Source: an uncultured Erysipelotrichaceae bacterium
GTDB lineage: Bacteria > Bacillota_I > Bacilli_A > Erysipelotrichales > Erysipelotrichaceae
Length of the DNA: 36,868 bases
Assembly (NCBI GenBank): GCA_902778375.1
Contig: CACYXJ010000016.1
Coordinates: 1-36,868 of the forward strand
Direction: 5' to 3'
The translations under genes and the position numbers were made by a program. Below the pieces are notes generated by a model. That model made no database searches, had not been told where the DNA came from, and worked only from the letters and a program-made list of their open reading frames with translations. Below, piece after piece: positions 22,434-30,717 of this stretch; the first letter of the stretch is position 1, and every line of letters begins with the position of its first letter.

Positions 22434-23711
22434 ATGAAAACAAACAATGAACTGAAAGATTTTTATCTGCTTTGGATCACACAGGGACTTTCACAACTTG
22501 GCAGTGCCATGACAGCCTTTGCATTGACGCTGTGGCTGTACGAAAAGACCGGTTCGGCACTCAGCACGGCAGCACTTCAGATCTGCACCTATGCGCCTTA
22601 TGTGATCATGAGTATATTCGCAGGTGCGCTTACGGACAGATTCGACAAGAAGAAGACTATGCTGGTCTGCGACGCTCTGGCGGCTCTCAGTACGGTTCTG
22701 GTGCTTTTCCTGTACCGGACCGGAACGCTGAGCATATGGCATCTCTATGCCGTCAATGCCGTTTCCGGTCTGATGAACACGGTGCAGTCGCCTGCCTCGG
22801 AAGTCGCCTATACGCTGATCGTGCCGAAAGAGTACTATCAGAAAACAAGCGGGCTGCAGTCGCTGACCCGTTCGCTCGTATCCATCGGCAATCCCCTGCT
22901 TGCGGCAGCGGTGTATGGTATTGGCGGGCTGGATGCAGTGATCATGATCGACCTGACGGCATTTGCCATCGCCTTTATCACCCTCGCCTTCCTGGTCCGC
23001 ATACCGGCAGTCACTGCTGTAAACGGACCCGGAAGATCCGTTCTGGAACTGGCCGGGGAGGGTCTCGGTTTCCTGAGAAAGAATCCGCTGATCCTGCATG
23101 TGATCCTGTTCATGTCAGGTGTGAATCTGGTTTCTTCCGCCTTCAATGCGGTATTGCCGGCGCTGGTGATTCCCCGCTATGGAAACGGCATGCTGGGAAT
23201 CGTGACATCCTGTTCCGGTATCGCGATGATTATCGGAAGCCTGATCGTGACGGTAATGCCGAAACCGGAAAACAGGGTCCGGGTCATTTATCTGACCATG
23301 CTGTTTTCGCTGGGAACCGAAAACTTTCTGCTGGGATTGACGCGGAATCCATGGATCTGGTGCATTGCCCAGATCGTTGGCTGGATCCTGGTGCCGGTCA
23401 TGGGTGCCAACCAGAATGTCATCATGCGCAATTCCGTTCCTGTCGGACTGCAGGGAAGAGTTTACGCCTGCCGGAATACACTGCAGTTTTTCACCATCCC
23501 GATCGGTCTTGCGCTGGGCGGCTTCATGGTGGATACATTCTGCGAGCCTTTTATGGCAAAGCAGGTGCCGGGAAGCTTTATGACCCTGCTGTTTGGCAGC
23601 GGTAAAGGTTCCGGAGCGGCAATGATGATGTTTATTCTCGGCATTGCCGGCGTCATACTGTGTCTGGCTTACGGCAGGAAACTGAGCACCTACAGCTACT
23701 CAGATGAATGA
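22434..23711 (+). CDS. MFS drug exporter, Mef/macrolide-efflux-like
   Basis: A 425-residue major facilitator with 12 predicted helices. The N-terminal pattern (FYLLWITQGLSQLGSAMTAF, TGSALSTAALQ, ADRFDKKKTMLV-like motif A as GALTDRFDKKKTMLVCDA, then SPASEVAYTLIVP) is that of the Mef(A)/Mef(E) group of proton-driven macrolide exporters. AAGGAG lies 8 bp before the ATG. It is preceded by a leader peptide and competing helices, and followed by its own terminator, so it is a self-contained inducible efflux unit. A 14- or 15-membered macrolide or other ribosome-targeting drug is the most likely inducer and substrate, by inference from the regulatory layout. No ABC-F (msr/mel) partner follows. Confidence 0.85.
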   Translation: MKTNNELKDFYLLWITQGLSQLGSAMTAFALTLWLYEKTGSALSTAALQICTYAPYVIMSIFAGALTDRFDKKKTMLVCDALAALSTVLVLFLYRTGTLSIWHLYAVNAVSGLMNTVQSPASEVAYTLIVPKEYYQKTSGLQSLTRSLVSIGNPLLAAAVYGIGGLDAVIMIDLTAFAIAFITLAFLVRIPAVTAVNGPGRSVLELAGEGLGFLRKNPLILHVILFMSGVNLVSSAFNAVLPALVIPRYGNGMLGIVTSCSGIAMIIGSLIVTVMPKPENRVRVIYLTMLFSLGTENFLLGLTRNPWIWCIAQIVGWILVPVMGANQNVIMRNSVPVGLQGRVYACRNTLQFFTIPIGLALGGFMVDTFCEPFMAKQVPGSFMTLLFGSGKGSGAAMMMFILGIAGVILCLAYGRKLSTYSYSDE

Positions 23712-23748
23712 AACCGGCATTCATAGATCATCATGTATACAGATAAGA

Positions 23749-23782
23749 AAATGTGCGGCCATCATTGACCGCACATTTATCA
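23749..23782. terminator. Bidirectional intrinsic terminator
   Basis: A 10-bp perfect stem (23749-23758 AAATGTGCGG with 23769-23778 CCGCACATTT) has a 10-nt loop. On the minus strand it continues with TTTTCTT, so it can serve both the MFS gene and the convergent membrane-anchored protein gene. Confidence 0.75.
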
Positions 23783-23800
23783 TGTTCTATTCCGTTCTTT

Positions 23801-24643
23801 TTATCCGGGCGTGACAGAAGTGATGATATTTATGACCCGGCCGCCGTTCACCTGTATTTCAACATGATAGTTCCTGAAGTACTGATTGTCCTGCGATGCA
23901 TCGAAAGTATAGGTTTGTGTGCCGTCTTCCAGTGTTCCGGTGGTCTGCCATTCGACATCAGAACCGTTCAGAATACTGATCAGATCATCTTCCGACGTGC
24001 CGGTGCTGATGCCGCCGGGAAGTTCGAGGGTACCGGAAGTATCTATGACGTCTGTGACAACGGTATAAGCCAGCTGTTCCTGATCGACCGGTTTCAAGGC
24101 CATTACAGTGATATGCGTGCTTCTGTCCAGATAAACCAGTGTGTACCGGACGGTTGTAAATCCGTCCTTTGTTTCCAGGTATTCCGTATTCTCCACTGCC
24201 CATCCGTTCTGCAGGAACATCATCAGTGAATTCGGCAGATGATACGTTCTTCCATGGATCTGTATTTCGGCATTCTTCAGACTGGTTCCGGCTGTTGTAT
24301 CGGAAGAGACATCCTTTTCCATATTCTTCAGCATGTCCAGCATGATCAGACTGTAATGGGGATTATCGACAACAACGACCGGCGGTTCCGGCTGCGGTTT
24401 GTTTGCCTCGGCGATATAACCGAGAAACAGATTGAGACCGAGCGCCAGGACCGCGGCAGCGATATACCCGGCAACGCGCAGTTTCCGTGATTTCTTTTTC
24501 TCTTTCGCTTCATTGTCAATCTGCCGCACATCCTGTTCCACCTGGGAACTGATCTGCACATCCGGCTCAGGAAGGTTTTCCAGATACTCTTCAAACAGAT
24601 CGTTGCTCTGCTGGGTTTCCTGCTGATATTGTTCTCTGCTCAT
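23801..24643 (-). CDS. Single-pass membrane protein with extracellular domain, unknown
   Basis: A 280-residue bitopic protein. Residues 1-50 are acidic and Gln-rich, with a cluster of basic residues (KEKKKSRKLR, 47-56) before one helix (57-78). A PQPEPPVVVV linker leads into an outside domain of about 190 residues, rich in beta-forming sequence with Thr and Gly repeats. The topology, cytoplasmic tail in and folded domain out, is that of sensor or cell-envelope proteins, but no family was recognised. Only a weak AGGGAA site lies upstream of the ATG. A palindrome overlapping an extended -10 box lies 18-34 bp before the start. Confidence 0.72.
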   Translation of the reverse strand: MSREQYQQETQQSNDLFEEYLENLPEPDVQISSQVEQDVRQIDNEAKEKKKSRKLRVAGYIAAAVLALGLNLFLGYIAEANKPQPEPPVVVVDNPHYSLIMLDMLKNMEKDVSSDTTAGTSLKNAEIQIHGRTYHLPNSLMMFLQNGWAVENTEYLETKDGFTTVRYTLVYLDRSTHITVMALKPVDQEQLAYTVVTDVIDTSGTLELPGGISTGTSEDDLISILNGSDVEWQTTGTLEDGTQTYTFDASQDNQYFRNYHVEIQVNGGRVINIITSVTPG

Positions 24644-24660
24644 AACTGTGTTTCCCTGTT

Positions 24661-24677
24661 TCTGATATCATATCAGA
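24661..24677 (-). promoter_or_regulatory. Extended -10 promoter inside a 17-bp palindrome
   Basis: TCTGATA-TCA-TATCAGA is a perfect 7-bp inverted repeat. On the minus strand it contains TGATATGAT, an extended -10 element, just upstream of the gene at 24643. A repressor bound here would block the promoter directly. No T-tract follows in the transcript direction, so it is not a terminator. Confidence 0.4.
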
Positions 24678-24697
24678 CTTTTCCATGTTTCATGCTT

Positions 24698-25597
24698 CTA
24701 TAAAAGCTCTGAACGTTTCATGAATTCTGTGACTTCCTCCATCCGGGGGACGGAAGGTGCCGCACCGGGACGGGTAACAGCGATTGCCGCTGCCGCACTG
24801 GCCTGCCGCAGCGCCTGCGTGCTGTTTTTTCCGCAGAGGACGGCCTGCAGGAAATAGCCGGTAAACGTATCGCCGGCACCAGTCGTATCTGCCGTATCGA
24901 CCTTGAAAGCTTCACAGTATTCCCTGACATTCCGATCGCTGTACCAGGCTCCTTCTTCGCCGAGTGTCAGTATGATACCGGTATCGGGACATCTTCTGAC
25001 AAAGAAATCCAGGATATCCTGCGGATCCGCATATCCGCTGATTCCCTCGCCTTCAGTTTCGTTGATGAAAATCCAGGTGCATTTTTCCAGCGGATAGTCT
25101 TTGATATCTGCACTTACAGGCGAGGCATTGAAGCATACCCGGATTCCCTTTTCATGGGCTGAGCCAATCATTTCCGGCACCAGGTTCGTCTCGTTCTGAA
25201 GCACCAGCACATCCCCTGTTTCCAAATGGTTCAGACATGCTTCGATTTTGTTCTTTGTGAACATCATATTGGTGGACGGGCAGTACAGGATGCAATTGTC
25301 TCCTTCGGCATTGACCTGGATGAGAGCGTGTCCGTTGGGCTGGTCAAGCATTTCTGTCTGACTGGTGTCGACATTGTTTTCCTTCAGTGCTTCCAGAAGG
25401 ATGGTCCCTTCCGTTCCGATGAGACCTGCCGCCATGACATCCAGTCCGGCTTTCGCCATGGCGATCGACTGGTTCAGTCCCTTGCCGCCGCAAACGACAT
25501 CCCGGCTGTTTACCTTCAGTGTTTCTCCCTGCTGCACAAAGTGATCCACATGGTAAACATAATCGATATTCATGCTTCCTATCACCATGATTTTCAT
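24698..25597 (-). CDS. PfkB-family carbohydrate kinase, ribokinase-like
   Basis: A 299-residue sugar kinase of the PfkB/ribokinase family. The N-terminal IGSMNIDYVY strand, the substrate loop CGGKGLNQS (36-44) and the C-terminal anion-hole/catalytic motif DTTGAGDTFTGYF (catalytic D243) are all present. It would use ATP to phosphorylate a sugar or nucleoside in the cytoplasm; GGKGxNQ favours ribokinase but does not exclude related substrates. No ribose transporter, pyranase or regulator is adjacent. The start at 25597 has GGAAGGA 8 bp upstream; an earlier in-frame ATG would add a Cys-rich stretch without homology. Confidence 0.85.
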   Translation of the reverse strand: MKIMVIGSMNIDYVYHVDHFVQQGETLKVNSRDVVCGGKGLNQSIAMAKAGLDVMAAGLIGTEGTILLEALKENNVDTSQTEMLDQPNGHALIQVNAEGDNCILYCPSTNMMFTKNKIEACLNHLETGDVLVLQNETNLVPEMIGSAHEKGIRVCFNASPVSADIKDYPLEKCTWIFINETEGEGISGYADPQDILDFFVRRCPDTGIILTLGEEGAWYSDRNVREYCEAFKVDTADTTGAGDTFTGYFLQAVLCGKNSTQALRQASAAAAIAVTRPGAAPSVPRMEEVTEFMKRSELL

Positions 25598-25725
25598 TTT
25601 CCCTGTCCTTCCGCACGCAAAGCATCCCGGTTTCGCAATCACAATCTTATATGAAAACTGCTTCTTCTTTTTCAGTATACCAGTTGCGGTATAGTGTTGG
25701 ATAATGGGTATGGAAGGTAACGCTT

Positions 25726-27222
25726 ATGAGTCACTCAATTTATCAGTTAATCAGCGAAAACATAACAGAGGAAGGCATCCTCTCAGAAGATTTTGTCCTG
25801 CCGGAAGAAAACAGCAGTTCGGGAGTGCACTGGGCACATGGAGCCATGGACGGAGTCTTTATCTATCATATGGCGCACAGCAGTCTGAATGACGATCAGA
25901 TAGCCGGAATGGCAAACGCCCTGGAAGCCGCTTCCTCAGGTGAGGCAGATAAGGCGGACCAGCTGTTCGCGGAGTGGACAGAAAAGAACCGGGCTGTCGG
26001 TGTCGTGGACGAGCTGCAGCAGTATATCATTGATCATCAAAGCGGACTCAATGCCGGAAACATCTATCGTACCGCTCTTCATATGATCATGAATTCAGCA
26101 CATACCGAATGCGTGAAGATTGGCTTGGAAACTCTTGAACTGTTCCGGGAACCGGCAAGTGAAACCAAGGATGTCATCCGCTGTCTCGGCCTGTGCGATG
26201 AGTTCACTATTTTCTCTGTATGGAATATGTGGAAATGGACCGACGGCAATAATGAAATCTTCTCGCTTGCGAAAAAAGTGAATGGCTGGGGAAAGATCCA
26301 CGCTGTCGAACGGCTGGAACCTGTCAGTGAAGAAATACACCGGTGGCTGCTTACGGAAGGTACCGTCAACGGTGTCATGAATTCCTATTCCGCTCTGACA
26401 TGCTGGCGGAAAGCACAGGCGGAAACCATCCTTTCCGGGACTCCGGATCCGGAGGAATACAAGGGAATATCGACATTGATCGACGCGCTTCTTGATGAAG
26501 GTCCTGTGACCGGAATCTCGGAACTGAATGATGCGGAAAGGATCCTGCGGCGGTTCCTGGAACTTGCTGAACAATATGATCTTTCCATCAAGGAATATGA
26601 CTGCATTCTGAACATCCGAAACTGGGCCGAGCAGAAATATCCCTCGATTGTCAGTTGTGCTGATGTAATCCTGCACAGCCCTGCATGTCTGGCAAAAGTC
26701 GGAGAATCGCTGGTCAGGGGCGAAGGACTTCAGCTGGCGGACGAACTCGGCATCCCCTACCTGCCGCAGCTGTTTGAATGCCTGCAGAACGATTTCAACC
26801 ATCATTACTGGCACTGTCTTCAGCTGATGAATGAGCCGGAATACAGGGACCGTGTGCTGCAGCTGTTTGAAACGCAGCTTCCCCTTTCCGAAATGGAAGG
26901 AGACCTCAGGGCAGATGCCGGTCTTGGCGAAGAGTACCACCGGTATATGCAGCTGGATCTGATCATGCAGGGAATCATAAACACACCCTTGCAGGGAACA
27001 GCATTCATCCTGACAGGTTTGAAAAGCCCGGTGCTCCGCTGTCGGAACCGGGCACTGGCAGTTTTGAAGACATGGGTAAAGATGACCGGAAAACCGCTCG
27101 CTTCTCTTTCAGAAGAACTGTATGATGCTGTTAAGAAACTGAAAGACTCCGCCGGAGCTGATATGCCCATGGAATCCGTCATCCCTCTTCTGGAAGGACA
27201 AACAGAATTCGAAAAAGAATGA
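25726..27222 (+). CDS. Large alpha-helical protein of unknown function (498 aa)
   Basis: A 498-residue soluble, largely helical, acidic protein with no signal peptide or membrane segment. An N-terminal GAMDGVFIYHM block and several Trp/His-rich helices (LGLCDEFTIFSVWNMWKW, FECLQNDFNHHYWHCLQLM) are the most distinctive features. Repeated 35-40-residue helical pairs in the second half suggest a HEAT- or TPR-like scaffold. I recall related proteins labelled limonene hydroxylase on weak grounds; there is no heme, flavin or iron motif to support that. GGAAGG lies 8 bp before the ATG. It begins a probable three-gene operon with the hydrolase and the 69-residue protein. Confidence 0.75.
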   Translation: MSHSIYQLISENITEEGILSEDFVLPEENSSSGVHWAHGAMDGVFIYHMAHSSLNDDQIAGMANALEAASSGEADKADQLFAEWTEKNRAVGVVDELQQYIIDHQSGLNAGNIYRTALHMIMNSAHTECVKIGLETLELFREPASETKDVIRCLGLCDEFTIFSVWNMWKWTDGNNEIFSLAKKVNGWGKIHAVERLEPVSEEIHRWLLTEGTVNGVMNSYSALTCWRKAQAETILSGTPDPEEYKGISTLIDALLDEGPVTGISELNDAERILRRFLELAEQYDLSIKEYDCILNIRNWAEQKYPSIVSCADVILHSPACLAKVGESLVRGEGLQLADELGIPYLPQLFECLQNDFNHHYWHCLQLMNEPEYRDRVLQLFETQLPLSEMEGDLRADAGLGEEYHRYMQLDLIMQGIINTPLQGTAFILTGLKSPVLRCRNRALAVLKTWVKMTGKPLASLSEELYDAVKKLKDSAGADMPMESVIPLLEGQTEFEKE

Positions 27223-27261
27223 TACCGTTACGTGGGAAAGTATCATTCCCAGGAAAAAATC

Positions 27262-28101
27262 ATGGAGCCGGAAATGAAAGAAAGAATACTTCAGACAGAT
27301 AAGGGAAAACTTTGTTACTGGCAGTCCGATCCCTGGAAAAACGGTGCCGATACTCTTTTCTTTATGCATGGCCTGAGCGCCGATCATACGATGTTCGATG
27401 ATCAGGCAGCGTTTTTCGATAAAGAATACAATATCCTGGCATGGGATGCTCCGGCACACGGAAGATCCCGGCCATTCGCGTCATTCAGTATTCATGAAGC
27501 TGCCGGCTATATCAGGGAAATACTGGACAGGCTTGAAGTCAGCGAAGTTATTCTGATTGGCCAGTCGCTGGGCGGTTACTTTGCCCAGTCGTTTATCAGA
27601 CAGTATCCCCGGCGTGTGAAAGGTTTCATATCGATCGGCAGCACGCCGTACGGATCCGGTTATTATTCACGATCCGATATCTGGATCCTGAAACAGGTGG
27701 AATGGATGGCAGGTCTTTATCCTTTCGAACCGCTGAAAAAGGCAATGGCGAAGCAGGCAACCGTGACCCGGAAAGGTTATGACAATATGATGCAGATGCT
27801 TGCACCGTACGGGAAAAAGGAACTGTGCCGCCTGATGGGACTGGGCTATGCCGGTTTTCTGGAGGACAACTGCGATCTGGAAATTCCCTGTCCGGTACTG
27901 CTGATCATGGGCGAAAAGGACAGAGTCGGGAAAGTGAAACAATACAACATGCAATGGACCAAAAGAACCGGTTATCCTTTGACCATCATCAAAGATGCCG
28001 GTCATAATGCCAACGTTGATCAGCCGGAGGAAGTCAACAGATGCATTCTGGACTTTATATCCGGAACCGGCAGCGGAAAACAAGCGATGAAACAGAGGTG
28101 A
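27262..28101 (+). CDS. Alpha/beta-hydrolase
   Basis: A 279-residue alpha/beta-hydrolase with FMHGLSAD (oxyanion region), nucleophile S102 in IGQSLGGYF, a probable acid in MGEKDRVG and catalytic His in DAGHNANVD. The profile is that of small-molecule esterases/lipases and C-C hydrolases, without a specific substrate. Two starts are credible: 27262 (AGGA 7 bp upstream) and 27274 (GGAG 6 bp upstream); a GTG at 27232 has no site. It lies 39 bp after the large helical protein gene and 4 bp before the 69-residue protein gene, so all three are probably one transcript. Confidence 0.85.
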   Translation: MEPEMKERILQTDKGKLCYWQSDPWKNGADTLFFMHGLSADHTMFDDQAAFFDKEYNILAWDAPAHGRSRPFASFSIHEAAGYIREILDRLEVSEVILIGQSLGGYFAQSFIRQYPRRVKGFISIGSTPYGSGYYSRSDIWILKQVEWMAGLYPFEPLKKAMAKQATVTRKGYDNMMQMLAPYGKKELCRLMGLGYAGFLEDNCDLEIPCPVLLIMGEKDRVGKVKQYNMQWTKRTGYPLTIIKDAGHNANVDQPEEVNRCILDFISGTGSGKQAMKQR

Positions 28102-28105
28102 AATC

Positions 28106-28315
28106 ATGCGTATTGAATGGATAGAGGGATTCGAGATCAGAGTAACTTCCGAACATAAGGAAACCGTCATAACAGCAAACAGGGAAGGACTGCTTTCGCT
28201 GGCCAGACAGCTGACTGCACTTGCCAGACAGCCACCGGGAAGTCATATCCACTATGACCAGCACAACTCTCTGGAAGAAGGTTCGTCGGAACTGATCGTT
28301 GTCAAAGGAGAATAA
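28106..28315 (+). CDS. Small conserved protein (69 aa), immunity-protein-like pattern
   Basis: A 69-residue soluble protein with alternating strands (MRIEWIEGFEIRVTS, ETVITAN) then a helix (REGLLSLARQLTALAR) and a GSHIHYDQHNSLEEGSSELIVVK end. The helix-then-strand layout resembles small Imm32-like proteins, but the match is from memory and no toxin gene is adjacent. AGAGGTGA lies close to the ATG, 4 bp after the hydrolase stop, so it is expressed as the third gene of the operon. Its function is unknown. Confidence 0.72.
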   Translation: MRIEWIEGFEIRVTSEHKETVITANREGLLSLARQLTALARQPPGSHIHYDQHNSLEEGSSELIVVKGE

Positions 28316-28337
28316 TCCCTTTTTGCGCAAGGAGAAA

Positions 28338-29546
28338 ATGAAGAATATGAAAAAAGCATTCCGAAAGATCATGACGTATTCACTGACCGTCGCCATGACA
28401 TGTCCTTTTCTGTCCGCCTGTACAAAACAGGAAGAACCCGCACCGGCGGCAGAAGAGCTGCGGATCGAAAACGTCGCGATCGAACACGAACCGGAATTCG
28501 GCGGTGTGTATATCGCCATGACCATCGATGATTTCAACAATCTCGGTTTTGTCTACGGGGACAGCGTGGATGTGGTCTTTTCCAACGGATATAAACTCGA
28601 GGACATCCCCTATTACAACGGTTATTATGTCGATGCCGGGCAACCGCTTCTGGTTGCCTATCCCGGTTATGATTACATCAAGGCAGCCGTAAACTATGGT
28701 GAGGATCTCTGGGATACCGGCAATCTGCAGGTTGTCAATCCGGTCAATACCCTTTGGATGAAACTGGATCTGAAGGAACATGACACCGCCAGCGTCATCT
28801 TGCGCGAAAGAGGAAAATACGCTGACATCCAGGAAGCCAGCGATATCCATTACTACGATGAAAGAGAAAGATATCCAAGCGATACGGTATTCGCCAACTT
28901 CCGGAACATCCATACGGGAAGGATCAAGGAAAACATCCTCTACCGTTCCGCTTCACCCTGCGACAACCAGCATAACCGGGCATCCTATGTCAATGATCTG
29001 ATCGAGGCGGCGAATGTCCGCTGCATCCTCAACCTGTCCGACAACGATGTCAAAATCGAAAGATACATCAATGCCGACGATTTCGCATCGCCGTATTTCC
29101 TTTTCCTTTACGAAGCAGGCAATGTCATTCCCATCGCCCTGAACATGAATTATCTTTCCGATGAATTCGCCGGTAAGATTGCCGCGGGTTTTGCCGAAAT
29201 GGCGGAAAAGGAAGGACCGTATCTGATCCACTGCACGGAAGGAAAAGACCGGACCGGATTTGTCTGCATGCTGATCGAGGCACTTGCCGGAAGCAGCTAT
29301 CAGGAAATTGTCGATGACTATATGCTGACATATGACAACTATTACAAGATCAATGAAAGCAGCGAGCCGGAGAAGTATCAGACGATCATGGAAAGAAACA
29401 TCATCGCCATGCTGAAGTTCATCGTCAATGATGATCTGATCGACATCAGAACAGCCGACCTTTCCGCATATGCCCGACAGTATCTGATCAATGCCGGCAT
29501 GACGGAAGAACAGATCGATCTGCTTCTTTCCCGCATATGTGTATAA
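28338..29546 (+). CDS. Protein-tyrosine-phosphatase-family lipoprotein
   Basis: A 402-residue exported lipoprotein with lipobox LSAC (C28). The C-terminal half has the Cys-based phosphatase signature HCTEGKDRTG, nucleophile C299 and the P-loop Arg, of the bacterial tyrosine/dual-specificity or phytase-like group. An upstream ASDIHYYDERERYPSDTVFANFRNIHTG segment leads into it. Residues about 55-145 (GGVYIAMTIDDFNNL, YGDSVDVVFSNGY) look like the C-terminal domain of SAM hydroxide adenosyltransferases, an odd partner for a phosphatase. The start at 28338 has AAGGAG only 3 bp upstream; ATG 28347 is 12 bp away, so either may be used. It should act outside the cell on phosphoprotein, phosphoinositide or phytate. 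Confidence 0.82.
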   Translation: MKNMKKAFRKIMTYSLTVAMTCPFLSACTKQEEPAPAAEELRIENVAIEHEPEFGGVYIAMTIDDFNNLGFVYGDSVDVVFSNGYKLEDIPYYNGYYVDAGQPLLVAYPGYDYIKAAVNYGEDLWDTGNLQVVNPVNTLWMKLDLKEHDTASVILRERGKYADIQEASDIHYYDERERYPSDTVFANFRNIHTGRIKENILYRSASPCDNQHNRASYVNDLIEAANVRCILNLSDNDVKIERYINADDFASPYFLFLYEAGNVIPIALNMNYLSDEFAGKIAAGFAEMAEKEGPYLIHCTEGKDRTGFVCMLIEALAGSSYQEIVDDYMLTYDNYYKINESSEPEKYQTIMERNIIAMLKFIVNDDLIDIRTADLSAYARQYLINAGMTEEQIDLLLSRICV

Positions 29547-29563
29547 AAATCAAACAGAACCGG

Positions 29564-29597
29564 AAAAGGCAGATCACACAAAGATCTGCCTTTTTCA
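29564..29597 (+). terminator. Intrinsic terminator of the phosphatase gene
   Basis: A 12-bp stem (29564-29575 AAAAGGCAGATC with 29583-29594) and a T5 tail lie 18 bp after the stop codon. Confidence 0.87.
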
Positions 29598-29621
29598 AAT
29601 CCGAAGCAATCAAATCCGGAC

Positions 29622-29648
29622 AGAAAAGGACCGGTATGCAACCGGTCC
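29622..29648 (-). terminator. Intrinsic terminator of the aldolase gene
   Basis: On the minus strand GGACCGGT pairs with ACCGGTCC (29628-29635 with 29641-29648) around a 5-nt loop and is followed by TTTTCTG, 20 bp after the aldolase stop codon. Confidence 0.8.
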
Positions 29649-29667
29649 CTGTTTTCACTGAAACAGA

Positions 29668-30633
29668 TCAGATTTTGTTGTCGCAGCCAAGAACGTCGAC
29701 GATCTTGTGCTTGACGAGCTCCTTGATGTTGGCACGTGCCGGCTTCAGGTATGTGCGGGGGTCGAAATCAGCCGGATGATCGTTGAAGTACTTGCGGATC
29801 GTTCCGGTCATGGCAAGACGCAGGTCGGAGTCGATATTGATCTTGCAGACAGCCATCGAAGCAGCCTTTCTCAGCTGTTCTTCCGGAACACCGACAGCAT
29901 CCGGCATGTTGCCGCCGTTCTCATTGATCATCTTGACATATTCCTGCGGTACGGAAGAAGATCCGTGCAGAACGATCGGGAATCCCGGCAGACGTCTGGA
30001 TACGTCTTCGAGAATGTCGAAGCGCAGCGGCGGCGGAACGAGAATGCCCTCTTCATTTCTTGTGCACTGTTCCGGCTTGAACTTGAATGCGCCGTGGCTT
30101 GTGCCGATGGCGATTGCCAGGGAGTCGCAGCCTGTCCTTCTGACGAACTCTTCAACGTCTTCCGGACGGGTATAGGAAGAATCTTCTGCCGCGACACTGA
30201 CTTCGTCTTCGACACCGGCCAGTGTTCCCAGTTCCGCTTCGACGACGACACCGTGAGCGTGTGCGTATTCGACGACTTTCCTTGTGATTTCAATGTTCTC
30301 CTCGAACGGTTTGGAGGATGCGTCGATCATGACTGATGTGAACCCGTCGTCGATGCAGGATTTGCATGTTTCAAAGGAATCGCCATGGTCGAGATGCAGG
30401 ACGATCGGCAGACCGGTCTCGATGACTGCTGCTTCGACAAGCTTGACCAGATAGGTACGGTTTGCATAGGCGCGGGCGCCTTTGGAAACCTGCAGAATAA
30501 CCGGAGCGTTGCATTCCTTTGCGGCTTCAGTGATACCCTGAATGATTTCCATGTTGTTGACGTTGAAAGCACCAATGGCATATCCGCCGTTGTAGGCTTT
30601 CTCAAACATTTCTTTTGATGTTACCAGAGGCAT
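29668..30633 (-). CDS. fba: Class II fructose-1,6-bisphosphate aldolase
   Basis: A 321-residue zinc-dependent class II aldolase that splits fructose-1,6-bisphosphate into dihydroxyacetone phosphate and glyceraldehyde-3-phosphate in glycolysis. Visible markers are the start MPLVTSKEMFEKAYNGGYAI, the LHLDHGDS block with catalytic D82 and zinc ligand H83, YTRPEDVEEFV, the GTSHGAFKF zinc/phosphate block and VLHGSSSVP. Length fits the class IIB group typical of Bacillota. The start at 30633 is chosen on AAAGGAG 10 bp upstream; a longer frame lacks a site and homology. It is a monocistronic unit ended by its own hairpin. Confidence 0.96.
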   Translation of the reverse strand: MPLVTSKEMFEKAYNGGYAIGAFNVNNMEIIQGITEAAKECNAPVILQVSKGARAYANRTYLVKLVEAAVIETGLPIVLHLDHGDSFETCKSCIDDGFTSVMIDASSKPFEENIEITRKVVEYAHAHGVVVEAELGTLAGVEDEVSVAAEDSSYTRPEDVEEFVRRTGCDSLAIAIGTSHGAFKFKPEQCTRNEEGILVPPPLRFDILEDVSRRLPGFPIVLHGSSSVPQEYVKMINENGGNMPDAVGVPEEQLRKAASMAVCKINIDSDLRLAMTGTIRKYFNDHPADFDPRTYLKPARANIKELVKHKIVDVLGCDNKI

Positions 30634-30717
30634 AATTATCTTTCTCCTTTGCATTATCTGCTTATATTATAATCCATTGATTTTTGTTCAGAAAGAAACG
30701 TATCTCTGTTTTGCTGT

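Noticed and set aside
22379..22450. A second short frame after the leader peptide, overlapping the MFS start (begins MNISSGF)
   Set aside because: The GGAGG before it is only 1 bp from the ATG, too close for normal initiation, and it lies within the competing helices; it is probably a by-product of the folded RNA.
22472..23605. Plus-strand open frame of 377 codons overlapping the MFS exporter
   Set aside because: It is a shifted-frame shadow full of Arg, Cys and His; the other frame encodes a typical 12-helix transporter.
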